Assembly (NCBI GenBank): GCA_963565915.1
Contig: OY751488.1
Span: 1,984,001-2,048,000, forward strand
Direction of reading: 5' to 3'
Source: Entoloma clypeatum
Taxonomy: Eukaryota > Basidiomycota > Agaricomycetes > Agaricales > Entolomataceae
Length of the DNA: 64,000 nt
The notes beneath the pieces were generated by a model. That model was not told the DNA's origin and searched no databases. It saw only the letters and a program-made list of their open reading frames with translations. A program made the translations under genes and the position numbers. Below are positions 10,068 through 18,604 of this stretch, in pieces. The first letter of the stretch is position 1. Every line of letters starts with the position of its first letter.

Positions 10068-11719
10068 CTAGACTGGTGCCGTCGTGATTGCCCGTATGAG
10101 ACCTTCAAATGCTTCTTGCGCCGCTGGTCCCCACGTGAATGCTGTATTTCCCATAAGTGTTGTGAGTGGCTTTGCGATGTTTGAGTATCCTTCAATGAAG
10201 CGTCGATAAAAATTGGCAAATCCCAGGAACCTCTGGACTTCCTTTTTTGACGTGGGTACTCGCCAGTTCCGGATTGTGTCCACCTTTTCAGTTTCCATCT
10301 CAACATGTCCTTCTCCAACAACATATCCCAATATGGGGCATTTCGTTACTTCCCAAAGACACTTCTTCTCCTTTAGGAACAGGTCATTGTCTGACAGAAT
10401 CTGCAAGATCTCTTCGGTGTTCCGGGCGAGTTCTTCCTTGGTTTTACCAATAACCACTATGTCATCCATGTAAATCACACAGATGCGCCGACGGATCTGA
10501 TCCCTGAATAGGCTGGCCATCATTCGAGAGAACGTTCCTGGGGAGTTGCAGAGACCGAAAAACATGACCAATGGTTCAAACAATCCTCGGCTGGTCAGGA
10601 AGGCGGCTTTCCATTCGTCACCCTTCTTGATCCGCACGTTATTATATCCCCACATGATGTCCATTTTGTTGAAGTAGACTGCGTCCTTCAATACATCCAA
10701 GAGGTCGTTGATGCGTGGGAGTGGGAATTTGTCCTTAACCGTGAATTTATTGACTGTGCGATAATCCTGTACCAATCGTTTGGAACCGTCTTTCTTGTTA
10801 ATGAAGAAGCAGGGTGATGCATAAGGGGATTTGGACGGTCGGATCTTTCCAGTTGCCAGGCCTTCATCGATGAATTCGTCCAGTTCTTCTTGCTCCTTTT
10901 GGGTCATAGGATACGTGTTTCCTCCTAGCTCCTTTGGTGTGTCCGGTGTAAGTTCGATGCCGTGGTCCCATTCTCTTTCCTTTGGGATCTTGTCAAAGTT
11001 TTCTTTTTCAAAGAGATGGGCAAAATGTTCAATGTATGAGGGTCGTTTGGTTGTGGGAGGTGGTGTGGGAGTAACTGCTTCCAATATGGGGTCTCCGGGC
11101 TTCCATTTCTGATCCGATTTCTTGGGCGCGTCCTTGTCTCGTACTTCCACCATGTGAATCCGATGTTTGCGACCATTAAGGTTAACCCTGAAATCCGAGT
11201 GTTTGGTTTGACATGTTGATGGGCACCGGTTGAATGTTACAGCGCCGGTCGTCCAATTGATTGTGGGGTTGTGGTGCACCAACCAGTCATGTCCCAAAAG
11301 CATGTCCGTTCTCCCAATGTCCAATACCATTGCCTCCATGGTTTCCTGGTGTGTTCCCAAGTCCAGCTTGACTTCGGCAAGTTTTTCTGCTTTCTGTTGT
11401 CGGTTCGGTGATCCATCCGCATTTAGGATTGATATGGGCTTTATTCCACGTGTGGGAAGGTTCTGTTCACGTACTATTCTGGGATGGATACATGTGCGTT
11501 CACATCCGCTATCGACCTCGGGTCGAATGGCCTTTGGTCCTCATCGTGTTTTGATCTGAGCTTGCAGCTTGATCTCTCGTCGTTTCGGAGGTTTATCTCC
11601 CTTGACAATCTTAGTTGACGCAACGGCTCGCTTTGCAGGGATAACATAAGTTATATTGTCTGTAACTGCACCAGGCAAGCGAGTTCGTTTAATGGATAAG
11701 GGTCGCGACTTAGCGTCGT
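10068..11719 (-). pseudogene. Pol segment: protease and reverse transcriptase
   Basis: The pol frame opens just upstream of the gag stop, in the -1 frame relative to gag, with about 30 nt of overlap. An aspartic protease motif VDSG lies at 11507-11515, preceded by an in-frame TGA at 11541-11543. Further on come the RT signatures: SPYASPCFF, DYRTVNKFTVKDKFPLPRI, a partly changed catalytic loop region (KMDIMWGYNN, where FDLRSGYHQ-like residues are usual), FFGLCNSPGTF, and the active site YMDD at 10461-10472. The segment ends at an in-frame TAG (10068-10070) in the RT/RNase H connection. Arg-to-stop and similar single-base changes explain the nonsense codons. The catalytic Asp residues are present, so the damage is recent. 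Confidence 0.85.
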
Positions 11720-12586
11720 TTAATCGGACCCTTCGGGAAAATCCTTCTCATCGGTCTCTATGGTGATGGTTTCATCATCATTGGTATCTCCATCAGACAC
11801 CTTCCTAATCTTTCCAGAGTTCTTCTTCGGCTTGCGGCAGTTGCGCGCGATATGTCCTTCTTGGTCGCAGTTGAAACACTTACGACCATCTTTCTTCTTT
11901 GGGGCTTTGCAGTCTTTGGCAAGGTGACCAAAGCGCTGACAGTTGTAGCAACGGGCTACTCCTGCTTTGTCGATCTCCATGGCTTTGCCTTGACCACCAT
12001 AAGTGGTGCCCGATCCGGTGCATGTGTCGCCACCCCCTCGGATGACTAATGCATGTCCCTCCATCTGTCGTCCCTTGTTTCGGATCTCCTTTGCGTAATC
12101 AGCGTACGTCTTGCCATCGCTAGCCACTTGTTCAGAAATTCTGCGGTTGACGTTCTTTTCCAGGATGTATTTCCCTGTTTCTTCGCCAAGGTTTGACAGC
12201 TTCAAGAGCTCTTTGAATTCGTCCAAGAATTCATCGATGGTGCGTTTCTCCTGTTTCAGGACTTCGAGTCTCGCCTTGGCCGCTGCCGACTTGTTGGCAA
12301 TAGAGAATCGCGTAGCGATGTCGTCTGAGAACCCTAACCAGGTGATGTTCTCGCCATCGGTGGCAAGGTCGTCTAACTTGTTGCTGGCCCAGTGTTTACC
12401 GGACCCTTCCATCATGCGGGATAACACCGCAAGAATTTTCTGATCGTCGGACAGGCCCTTCTGGAACCTGATGTATAATTTGGTGGCTTTCCACCACTCG
12501 TTGAAGGTGTGTCTGTCTTTGAACATCCCAGGATCTTTGATGGTCTTGGATGTATCCATTGTTTGTACTGTCGGTGCTTCTGCCAT
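11720..12586 (-). CDS. Gag polyprotein of the chromovirus
   Basis: A 288-codon frame starting at an ATG at 12586. The first ~150 residues match the capsid-like region of Ty3 Gag (FKDRHTFNEWW, then helical segments ending in EFLDEFKELL). Two CCHC zinc knuckles follow near residues 215-255 (CYNCQRFGHLAKDC and CFNCDQEGHIARNC), which bind the element's RNA, then an acidic tail. The frame is open for some 120 codons upstream of this ATG, as far as a stop at about 12962, with coding-like Gln/Glu-rich sequence, so the true N-terminus may be longer. Pol lies in the -1 frame behind it; a classic slippery heptamer is not obvious, only an imperfect GATTTTCCC near 11735. Confidence 0.9.
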   Translation of the reverse strand: MAEAPTVQTMDTSKTIKDPGMFKDRHTFNEWWKATKLYIRFQKGLSDDQKILAVLSRMMEGSGKHWASNKLDDLATDGENITWLGFSDDIATRFSIANKSAAAKARLEVLKQEKRTIDEFLDEFKELLKLSNLGEETGKYILEKNVNRRISEQVASDGKTYADYAKEIRNKGRQMEGHALVIRGGGDTCTGSGTTYGGQGKAMEIDKAGVARCYNCQRFGHLAKDCKAPKKKDGRKCFNCDQEGHIARNCRKPKKNSGKIRKVSDGDTNDDETITIETDEKDFPEGSD

Positions 12587-12588
12587 GT

Positions 12589-13362
12589 CTAGAACCTGCG
12601 AAGTAGGAGAGGTGTCAGATTGTTGGGATGAAGATGGGGTTCGGGATACAGGTAGGGGTTGAAAATCAGTCCCTGTTCTAGGCGTCTGTTCGGTATCTGA
12701 CTGCGCGGAGTCAAAAGTAAATTCGTCAGGGGACTCGTCGGCGGAATCAGTGGCAAAATGTTCGGGGTATTTCCTCTGTAGATCTCTAAGGAATCTCTGT
12801 TCCTGTGCGTCTGTTGGTCGCGAGAAGGGGTCAAGTCTCTCGTTTCGTGCCCAACGGTTGTACTCGGTCTGTTGCTCGTCGGTGGTGAAGTGGGCGTAGA
12901 TCTGCTGCTTCGAGTAAGACGTGGTGATGTGGCTCTGGGACGTCTCGATGTGAGCGTCCTAATCAATCTTCTGATAACGGTTGTCTGGACACCGATAAAC
13001 TCTCTGATCTCTGTGATCCGACCTGTCTGAGGTCCTTCTTGAACGCGAAAGCTTTCGAGTTCATTCTGTCGGGCTTTGTAACACGCGATCTGGTGTTGCT
13101 GAGCAAGATGGATGCTCTCTGCTATCTCGCCGTGGGGGCGATGCTCGTCGTTGTCTAGTTCTTCGTCAAGCACCTGCTGTAGGATGCGACGGATCTCCAA
13201 TTCGATGTACTGCTGGATGAGTGTAAAATCGATACTGTCTCGAGGACTTAGCTCCTCCTGTCGGGCTTCTGGCGTGCTGAATGGGTTACTGGTGAAGTCT
13301 TCAAAGAAGCGCGATGTCTTGACTCGTCTGGTAGTTGCTCTCTTCGCTCTGGGCGAACCTAA
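12589..13362 (-). other. Chromovirus leader with decayed gag N-terminal extension
   Basis: Between the primer-binding site and the gag ATG, one minus-strand frame is open from just after the PBS to 12589 without any usable ATG; it reads like a charged helical protein (for example ILQQVLDEELDNDEH). From about 12960 to 12587 the frame used by gag also becomes coding-like and runs into gag. A single indel near 12905-12960 would join them. This copy therefore seems to have lost both the start codon and the frame of a longer Gag, or it uses a non-ATG start. Confidence 0.5.
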
Positions 13363-13364
13363 CG

Positions 13365-13375
13365 AGATTTAGCAA
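13365..13375 (-). other. Self-complementary primer-binding site
   Basis: Two bases inside the 5' LTR boundary, the transcript reads TTGCTAAATCT. This is perfectly complementary over 11 nt to AGATTTAGCAA, which starts at 13461 on the minus strand in the LTR, 34 nt after the start of the TATA box. Tf1-type elements prime reverse transcription from the first 11 nt of their own RNA instead of a tRNA, and this arrangement matches that mechanism. No TGG-type tRNA-primer site is present here. Confidence 0.75.
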
Positions 13376-13377
13376 CT

Positions 13378-13747
13378 TGTTATGCGTAACAAACCGTTCC
13401 AAGGTTCGGGCAGAGTATGCAGGAAGATGGAAAGGCGAAGAGCAATGTGATTGCTAAATCTAAGGAATGTAGCTATGGTACATGAGGTTTATATAGTACT
13501 GACTATGAGCGGTAGCGAATGAGTCAGTAACTGCAGAAGGCAGTGCGCATGAGTAAGGCGACTGCGGAAGGCTATGCACTAATGAGTAAGCTGACTGCGG
13601 AATGAGTCAGACAGCTGCGGAAAGCGAGTCAGCGTGGGAGCGAAGTATACTAAAGGAAATAAAGTATAATACGATATGTGTAAGCGGGGGCCGATGAGTA
13701 AAAGTGAAAAAGTAAGCGTATACGTCTGTAGTCGTTAGTCCGTAACA
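13378..13747 (-). repeat. 5' LTR of the chromovirus
   Basis: 370 bp, TGTTA...TAACA, followed by AAATG, the right copy of the target duplication. As the 5' LTR of a minus-strand element it carries the promoter. Confidence 0.95.
13488..13495 (-). promoter_or_regulatory. TATA box in the 5' LTR
   Basis: TATATAAA on the minus strand, 34 nt upstream of the predicted transcript start at 13461 that the primer-binding site matches. The spacing is normal for TATA-driven initiation. Confidence 0.65.
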
Positions 13748-13752
13748 AAATG

Positions 13753-14329
13753 GGTCGCACCTGTCATTGGACTTTGAACTGCACCCTCTTCTAGACTTTT
13801 AATCTGGAACACATGCCTCCCCCCCCTCATCTAGTTCAAATTCTATGTTTCTAAATGTTTGTCAGCATATTCATTGCCCGCGACCCCAGTTTCTGATCTC
13901 GCTCTTGATGGCGATGCTCGACATTCTCTATTGTCAACAGCTAAAGCCCATTCCAATGCCCATAGTAGGTCCCATATGACACAGAAAATACTTATATGTA
14001 GCACCTTAAGATGCTCTTCCTTAGCCAGAAAGCCATGAACCAGCCTACATTCAGCCCATATGCTTCAATGACTCTGCTAAACCCCATGTCAGGACTCTCT
14101 GACCAGACACACTATGAAAGAAATGTGCGCGATGAGTACATACTATCTATAAAATGGTTTTTCAATACTCAACAAGTTGAGAAATGTCATGAACCCACCT
14201 ACAGACATGCTTCATCACTCCGGGACTGTTAACATGTGATCTCGGTGAAACGGCACAACAATTTTGCTGGATTTATTGGCCTTGATGAAAAAAGTGTTTA
14301 TGGTTTGAAAACCTAGACCTATATTTTTC
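13753..14329. other. Interior of the TIR element, right part
   Basis: AT-rich, with no open frame above about 75 codons and no recognisable transposase; it appears non-coding. Confidence 0.5.
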
Positions 14330-14395
14330 AGACTCCGCTTGCTTATCGATTTAGAAAATAATCTAGGATTCTAAACCTTACGGGAAGTCATCCAT
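14330..14395 (-). repeat. Right terminal inverted repeat of the nested element
   Basis: The reverse complement of the repeat at 7092-7152. The outermost bases are CATCCA at 14389-14394. Confidence 0.6.
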
Positions 14396-14870
14396 TTAAC
14401 GCTGGTGTCGGGCATTTAGTGCTTTCAAGGCAGTTTTGCCTTGTTGAGGCACCGGATCAACAAGGCATATTTGGCTTAAGTTGTGGGAAGATCAGGTGGG
14501 TGAGGGATAGTACAGTATATGTGACGGAATCTGTCACAGGACGTTACGTCACGTCTCTCCGTGACTCTGAGGCCTGAGGTGTTGCCCCCACTGGACGGCC
14601 GGACGCGTTCGAGAACTCGGTCAACGACTCGGAGGCTGGAGCGATGACTGGGCATCTCCACGATGAGGATTCGGGAGATCTCGCATCCTGACGTGGCGTG
14701 ATGGCTGGTTGGGGTTGATTCGCGTGCTGGCGAACCCTGGCTGGGCGGTAACAGGGCCTACTTGGGTCCCCTCTCCGGTGCTCGATCGCGGGCAAAGGGT
14801 GAACGCCGTCTTTACAGATTTTCTCACCCCACCTCATAAAACGGCTCGATTGGATGCGACGTACGGTATC
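14396..14870. other. Gap without a gene
   Basis: Overlapping short frames on both strands only (for example 110 codons at 14544-14876 on the minus strand). Nothing supportable was seen. Confidence 0.4.
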
Positions 14871-14972
14871 TCTCATGTTTCATTCGGACTCGGAGGTTTC
14901 CCTGTTGATGTTTTCTGTTTGGTTGACGCAGGGGCATAATATATGGGATTTAGAACCACCACATCCCTGTTG

Positions 14973-14980
14973 TATAAAAT
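14973..14980 (+). promoter_or_regulatory. TATA box of the knottin-like gene
   Basis: TATAAAAT 90 nt upstream of the ATG at 15063, followed by a pyrimidine- and A-rich leader. The equivalent site in the other copy (5504) reads TATGAAAT. Confidence 0.6.
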
Positions 14981-15062
14981 GGGTGCTTGGGGTGTTCGTT
15001 CTGCAGCATAGCAAGTGTTCAAGTTTTTCCGCTCTCACTCAAACAGAACCAACGATTCTACC

Positions 15063-15304
15063 ATGCACCCCTCCCGTACTCTCATCCTTGCCATGGCTCT
15101 CTGTGTAGCGACTGCCTGGGCCAAGAAAAAGGGCTCGGGCTGTACGAAAATGCCAGGCAATGCTTGCGACGGCCCTCACGACACTAGTTGTTGTAATGGT
15201 AAATGTGTTGGCGGCCCGGGTGGCAGCAGCTACGTGAGTCATCCCAGCCAGAAAGGTCTGCCCCGTGACTGACTTTTGAAATATAGTCATGCTGGGGGAA
15301 TTAA
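15063..15304 (+). CDS. Small secreted six-cysteine (knottin-like) peptide, 62 aa
   Basis: Two exons, 15063-15233 and 15287-15304, joined across a 53 nt intron with GTGAGT and ATAG ends and a CTGAC branch site. The product has a 20-residue signal peptide ending AWA, then a 42-residue basic mature part beginning KKKG. Its six cysteines are spaced C-x7-C-x7-CC-x3-C-x10-C. The C...C...CC...C...C order is that of inhibitor cystine knots, which are found in defensive, toxic and effector peptides of many organisms; the fold here is an inference from spacing only. The last cysteine is encoded after the intron, so an unspliced reading misses it. Function and target are unknown. The paralogue at 5587 has the same frame pattern but a broken start. 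Confidence 0.75.
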
Positions 15305-15398
15305 ACATACTAGATGCAGTGTTTCCAGCCCAGCAAACCTTATAACTACTAGTAGGTGTACAGTGACGAACCCATAATTGCATACACTCACGAAGCCA

Positions 15399-15705
15399 CG
15401 AAGCTTCACAATTGCGACTGTCGGGACTCGAGTTCTAGATCTTGTTTCTTCTAAAAATTTCAAGAAAAGAGAAAAAAAATCCTGTTGTACTAATCTTGTC
15501 ATGCTCTGTTTACCTGTGTTTGCGAATCGTATGTATACTCTTGATTTTTTCCAAAGATTGTTGCAGCTTGTCCTACATACCTGGCTGCATTGGACAGAAA
15601 GAGGAAGATTATAAGTTCCATTCTTTTTTACATCCTTCCGTGTTTTACTCGACACGGAAAGATTGGAAAACTACATAAATAACATTACCGCGCAAAAACA
15701 ACATA
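15399..15705. other. Short gap downstream of the peptide gene and 3' of STT3
   Basis: Non-coding; it probably contains both 3' ends. No gene was seen. Confidence 0.4.
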
Positions 15706-18517
15706 TCAAGCATTAGCCACCCTCCTCCTCACCAGCGGCTTTCCCTTCTTCCTCTTCTTCCCCTGCTCAAACGCATTCGCAAGCTTGAGATCGCGCCCCA
15801 GCGTGTCGTCTTTTTTGACTTCATAAATTCGCACCTATGATTCCGAACACAATCAATCAGTCAACAATCCAAACGAAAGAGGAGGAAACAAGGAAGACGA
15901 GAAAACGAGGAAAGACAAGAAAAGAAAACCCACAATCCAATTCTCCGACGTGAACGCTTCCTCCAAATAATCCAACCCCGGCCCCACCTTGGGCAGCTCC
16001 TGCCCTCTCACCCGATCCTGCGGCTTCCCACCCCCAAACAGCTCTGCAAACCTATAATAGCTCAGCTTATACATCAGACTCTCCCTCATCGCCTTGCTCG
16101 CCCGCTCATCGACCCTGTACTCCCCCTGCGGCGTGAAATAATTCGCCTCCTGGATCTCCTCAGGCCACACGCCCTGTGCGATGCGGACCATCCACAAAAA
16201 CTTGTTGATGTCGTCGCCCGAGTACCCGATGAGCCCGCCAAAGATGACGAGCACGTGCGTCACGTCGTGTTTGCGCAGGATGGGGTAGGCGATCTCTTCA
16301 GGCGAGGACATGGCTTTGCCGACGGTCGCGATGTGCGCTGTTGGATGTCGTCGTTTTGCGTTAGTTCAGCGACAAGAGAAATATAAAAAAAGAAACTGAC
16401 TGTTATTCCATGTATTGTTATCAACCAACGTCGCCCGATCCGCCATGCCCGCAATCTGGTACCCATAGTCCCACCAGCTCATCACCACCGCGTCCTCCTT
16501 CGTGTTCTGCCTCAACCAATAATACGCCTCCCGGAAGTCATCGATGATGTGCTGGCTCCCGTCTGGGTTCGTCGACGCCAGCACGACAGAGGGTGACGAG
16601 TACGACGACGAGGTGACGTAGGTGCAGTGGAAGACAAAGAAGGCGAGGAGGAAGAGTGTGTTGAAGATGACGATGATACGTGTGTCGAGACCGTAGATGC
16701 CTCCTTTGGTGGGGGTGGTGCCCTCTTTGCTGGCTGCTATGAGATTACCAAGCGCGGAAGAGGGCTGTTCGGCCTTCTTGGCTTTTTTGGCGGGTGTGGG
16801 TGTGGCAGAACTTGCTGCGGCGACAGCCGTACTCGTCCCATTTGTCTGACCGTTGGTAACAGCAGGCGCCTCTTCTTCCTCCACGTCTGGCTCTACAGGG
16901 TCTATATACGTGTCCAGCAGCGTCGATACCGCAATCGCCGCAGTCACACACACGACCGGCGTCAGCGTGAGCATCAATCGCACCATCACGCCGGCAAAGT
17001 AGCTCGCCACGACGGCATATATGATCACAAACAGGTGCTCGTCCCGGAGCTGGCGGAAGCAGAGGAACACGCCGGCGGGGAAGAGGAAAATGAGGAGCTG
17101 GAGGTCCATGAAGAACGACGGCCAGGCAGTGGGCTGGTGCTCCGAGACGGAGGCGATGATGGGGATGTACTTTTTGGCGTAGCCGGTGTCCCAGAGGGAG
17201 TAGAAGCGGCCGGTCCAGGGCGCGATCCAGCCTTTGTAGGTGAGCCCGGTGAAGGCGACGAAGCCGAGAAGGCCGATGGTGATGACGGCATAGAAGAGAA
17301 GGTTTTGGAATTGTTGGGAGGAGACGTGGGAGCGGACGAGTTGGGCGAATGCGACGATTTGGAGGAGACCGAATACGCCTGTGTGGGTGATTGAATTTCT
17401 GGTGGGGAGGGGGGTTGGGTTTAGATGGCACTTACCAAGGGCAGCCATGTGCTCGCTGGTTTTGACAGGTTGGAAACCGACAAAGGGGACTTGCATACTT
17501 GCGAGAGTGCCGATGGCGTACCATGAAGAGTAGGCGACGTAAAGGCGACTGGTGAATCGGCCCATGAGGATGAGAACCAAGGCGTGGAGAGGGATCATGT
17601 TAGTGATGAAAGCATAACCACCTGGGCAAGATTAGTAAGAACGAGAGACTACAGCGTGTAACGCACCCCAAGCAGCGACCATGTAGAAGTAGAATACAGC
17701 AGCGATGGTACCGTAGAGGGCGCTGCCAAGCTTGAGAGCCTTGATCCAGGCGTAGAAGGTAAACATGAGGAGGAAGATGGCGATGGCCTCGTTGTCGTAG
17801 GAGCCAGCGACGGAACGGGAGATGTAGCCTGGTGCGATGCCGATAAATGCAGCAGCGAGGAGCCCGGCGCTGGAGTCTTTCATTTCTTTTGTGAACCTGG
17901 AGGGAAAAATAAGTGAGAAGAAACGAAGCAAGGATGAGAAGACGGACATGTAGGTTGCCCAGGCGGTGAGGGCGCTGAAGGCGGGGGCGAGGAGGACACA
18001 GACATTGCGGATGTCAACGGGGAGGTTGACGGCGTGAAGGAGGTTGTAAATGACGCCGCTGGTGGCCATGAGCCCGGGGTAGACGGTTCCACCGACGACG
18101 CGGCCGAGAGGATACCATGCGGTGGGGTCGAACCAGTTCCAGAATTCCTGGAGGTGAGGGTGAGCAGGGCTGGAGATACGGACAGGAAAGTGAATCACGA
18201 ACATAGAAACCTTTTGAAGCGAGAACTCGTGTTGCGCGACTTAAACCACAAATCAGTAACAATAGCGGAAACGACGAGCTGCTCTTACTAGTTGAACCAT
18301 GGGTCGCTGTAGGTAGTGGTTAGCGGGGGAAGCGTCAAGACGTCAAGAAAACACACAATTCATGGATGATACTTTCAAAGTTGACGACGGCAAAGAGACG
18401 GGATGCGATTGCGGCACCAGAAATGAGGGAGAGAGTGACAATGCGGACCAGCGACGCGGTGTTGGCCACCGTGGCTGGTGAGAGATTCGTAGGGAGCGGG
18501 TACGCCGTCGTTGGCAT
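15706..18517 (-). CDS. STT3: Oligosaccharyltransferase catalytic subunit STT3
   Basis: A multi-exon minus-strand gene encoding the membrane enzyme that moves the dolichol-linked glycan onto Asn in N-X-S/T sites in the ER lumen. Family signatures: HEFDPWFNYR near residue 53 (metal-binding Asp), [29 protein letters not shown], eleven or so hydrophobic helices, and the catalytic-domain motif WWDYG ([11 protein letters not shown]) before DNNTWNN. The C-terminal luminal domain ends with a Lys/Arg-rich tail. The first exon (18357-18517) is followed by an 18 nt microexon (18289-18306) and a 37 nt exon (18203-18239); omitting the microexon would delete the DPWFN motif. An Ala/Thr/Pro-rich insert of about 60 residues precedes the catalytic domain and looks disordered. 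The start is the only ATG that gives the typical N-terminus. It is divergent from the carboxylesterase, with 87 bp between starts. Confidence 0.95.
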
Positions 18518-18604
18518 GGCCGGCGACGAGACGGGGTGGTATGTACTGGCTCGACGTTGACGTGTCGATATTGGTGGCTAATTTTAGATTATGACTAAGC
18601 AGCC

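Larger units (their letters stand above)
7178..13747 (-). mobile_element. Ty3-type chromovirus LTR retrotransposon
   Basis: A full-length element of 6,570 bp read on the minus strand. It has two 370 bp LTRs that differ at three positions only (all transitions), a 5 bp target duplication AAATG (7173-7177 and 13748-13752), gag with two CCHC zinc knuckles, and pol in the order protease, reverse transcriptase, RNase H, integrase, which defines the Ty3 class. A C-terminal chromodomain on integrase marks it as a chromovirus. The primer-binding site is complementary to the predicted 5' end of the element's own transcript, as in Tf1 of fission yeast. Pol carries two in-frame stops and a frameshift, so this copy cannot encode an active polyprotein, in contrast to its almost identical LTRs. 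Confidence 0.95.
7092..14395. mobile_element. Inverted-repeat (TIR) element interrupted by an LTR retrotransposon
   Basis: About 60 bp at 7092-7152 match the reverse complement of 14330-14395 at roughly three bases in four; the outer 30 bp (TGGATG.CTTCCC.TAAGG then TTTAGAA) are nearly identical. When the LTR retrotransposon (7178-13747) is taken out, about 730 bp remain between the repeats, with no coding capacity. That fits a non-autonomous DNA transposon or MITE that later received the retroelement close to its left end. The exact target duplication is unclear. Confidence 0.6.
14871..15398 (+). repeat. Duplicated block, copy 2 (knottin locus)
   Basis: The direct-repeat partner of 5401-5918. 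The two copies have the same order of promoter, peptide exon, intron and downstream sequence. The mobile element nest lies between them. Confidence 0.85.

Noticed and set aside
16627..17394. 255-codon plus-strand frame opposite STT3
   Set aside because: It is the complement of conserved STT3 coding sequence. Composition is Glu/Gly/Asp-rich as expected for an antisense shadow of GC-rich codons.
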